NCBI GenBank assembly: GCA_025349905.2
Contig: MU624570.1
Coordinates: forward strand, 1-50,900
Direction of reading: 5' to 3'
Source of the DNA: Blastocladiella britannica
Taxonomy: Eukaryota > Blastocladiomycota > Blastocladiomycetes > Blastocladiales > Blastocladiaceae
DNA: 50,900 nt
The notes under the pieces are model-generated. The model saw only the letters and a program-made list of their open reading frames with translations, searched no databases and had not been told where the DNA came from. The position numbers were made by a program, and so were the translations under genes. Shown here one piece after another: positions 50,451 to 50,900 of this stretch. Position 1 is the stretch's first letter. Every line of letters starts with the position of its first letter.

Positions 50451-50900
50451 ATATTATTGGAGGGAATAATGGTAGTGGGGAATGGCTGAAGGTATCCCTT
50501 TCGATATTACTACCAAAATACTGTTGCTTTCTTCCGAAACTGATAATGCTGAACTCCGCTCCTCAGCACCCTCATTAGAGGTCTTGCGCAAAAACGGAAC
50601 GGATTTGGCGGAATGGAACTACTTTTATGAGTAAAATGCCCCATCTGCCTGCAAATCCGTTCCATTTTTTCGAAGGAACGGAACGAACGGCTCCATCTTT
50701 TTGAAAAAGGGAACGGACCGAGGAAACCCACCAAAACCACTCAGATTTTCATGCAGCTCTTGTCCTGCGCGCCTCCGAAAGTTGCCGCTTTTCCACAACA
50801 CGTTTATACACCAACCTTACCACGGTGGCGTTTCCATATGGTGGCCTCGGCAGCTGGGGTATAAAGAGCACCGGCGTCGCCGGGATCCGGAATTTTTTTT
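50451..50900. other. Right-edge intergenic region: inverted repeat and TATA-like box
   Basis: No supported gene is present. It holds the GPCR promoter and perhaps the start of a gene beyond the edge: GGGGTATAAAGAGC near 50857-50870 looks like a TATA box reading right. A perfect 12-bp inverted repeat (GGAACGGATTTG at 50596-50607 and CAAATCCGTTCC at 50652-50663) and further GGAACGG copies (about 50676-50690 and 50710) mark the middle. Confidence 0.4.

Overview
This is a nuclear segment of a gene-dense, GC-rich eukaryote with very short spliceosomal introns. Every intron I could place by reading frame is about 46-72 nt, GT-AG, and many carry a CTCAC/CTAAC/CTGAC-like branch site roughly 15-25 nt before the acceptor. 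The core genes are fungal/opisthokont in type: CSE1, TAF7, NLE1/RSA4, a KNL1/Spc7-like kinetochore scaffold, a Num1/Mcp5-like cortical protein and a Get5-like protein. They sit next to a BK/Slo-type channel, a rhodopsin-like GPCR and a family of Trp-rich ankyrin-like repeat genes. This mix suggests a zoosporic fungus, most likely Blastocladiomycota (Allomyces/Catenaria-like). That is inference from gene content; no phylogeny was run.

Layout. 1-1.8 kb: decayed ABCC-type ABC transporter. 2.2-7.7 kb: three Trp-rich repeat genes enclosing a broken thioredoxin remnant. 7.7-11.0 kb: exportin CSE1 (-). 11.3-16.5 kb: coiled-coil protein with a C-terminal Mcp5/Num1-like PH region (+). 16.7-17.9 kb: protein with a very Cys-rich tail (+). 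18.0-22.7 kb: KNL1/Spc7-like protein (+). 22.8-24.1 kb: seven-TM protein (-). 24.1-29.1 kb: BK/Slo-like channel (-) with a non-canonical selectivity filter. A 49-nt T run lies in the divergent promoter it shares with TAF7 (+, 29.3-32.6 kb). 32.6-34.6 kb: proline-rich, possibly actin-related protein (-). 34.7-36.9 kb: tandem BTB genes, both frameshifted (-). 36.9-38.1 kb: second seven-TM paralogue (-). 38.2-39.7 kb: Notchless/RSA4 (-). 39.9-43.2 kb: two more Trp-rich repeat copies, one internally deleted and one with a stop and a frameshift. 43.4-44.2 kb: Get5/UBL protein (+). 44.3-48.7 kb: ankyrin/poly-Q protein (-). 48.9-50.45 kb: seven-exon rhodopsin-like GPCR (-).

The genes form no operon and no single pathway; most are housekeeping. 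The lineage-specific layer is the membrane-signalling set (channel, GPCR, two seven-TM paralogues) plus the expanding and decaying repeat and BTB families. I recognised no tRNA, rRNA, CRISPR array or intact transposon. Exon coordinates below were derived by hand from frame continuity and splice motifs, and need RNA-seq confirmation.
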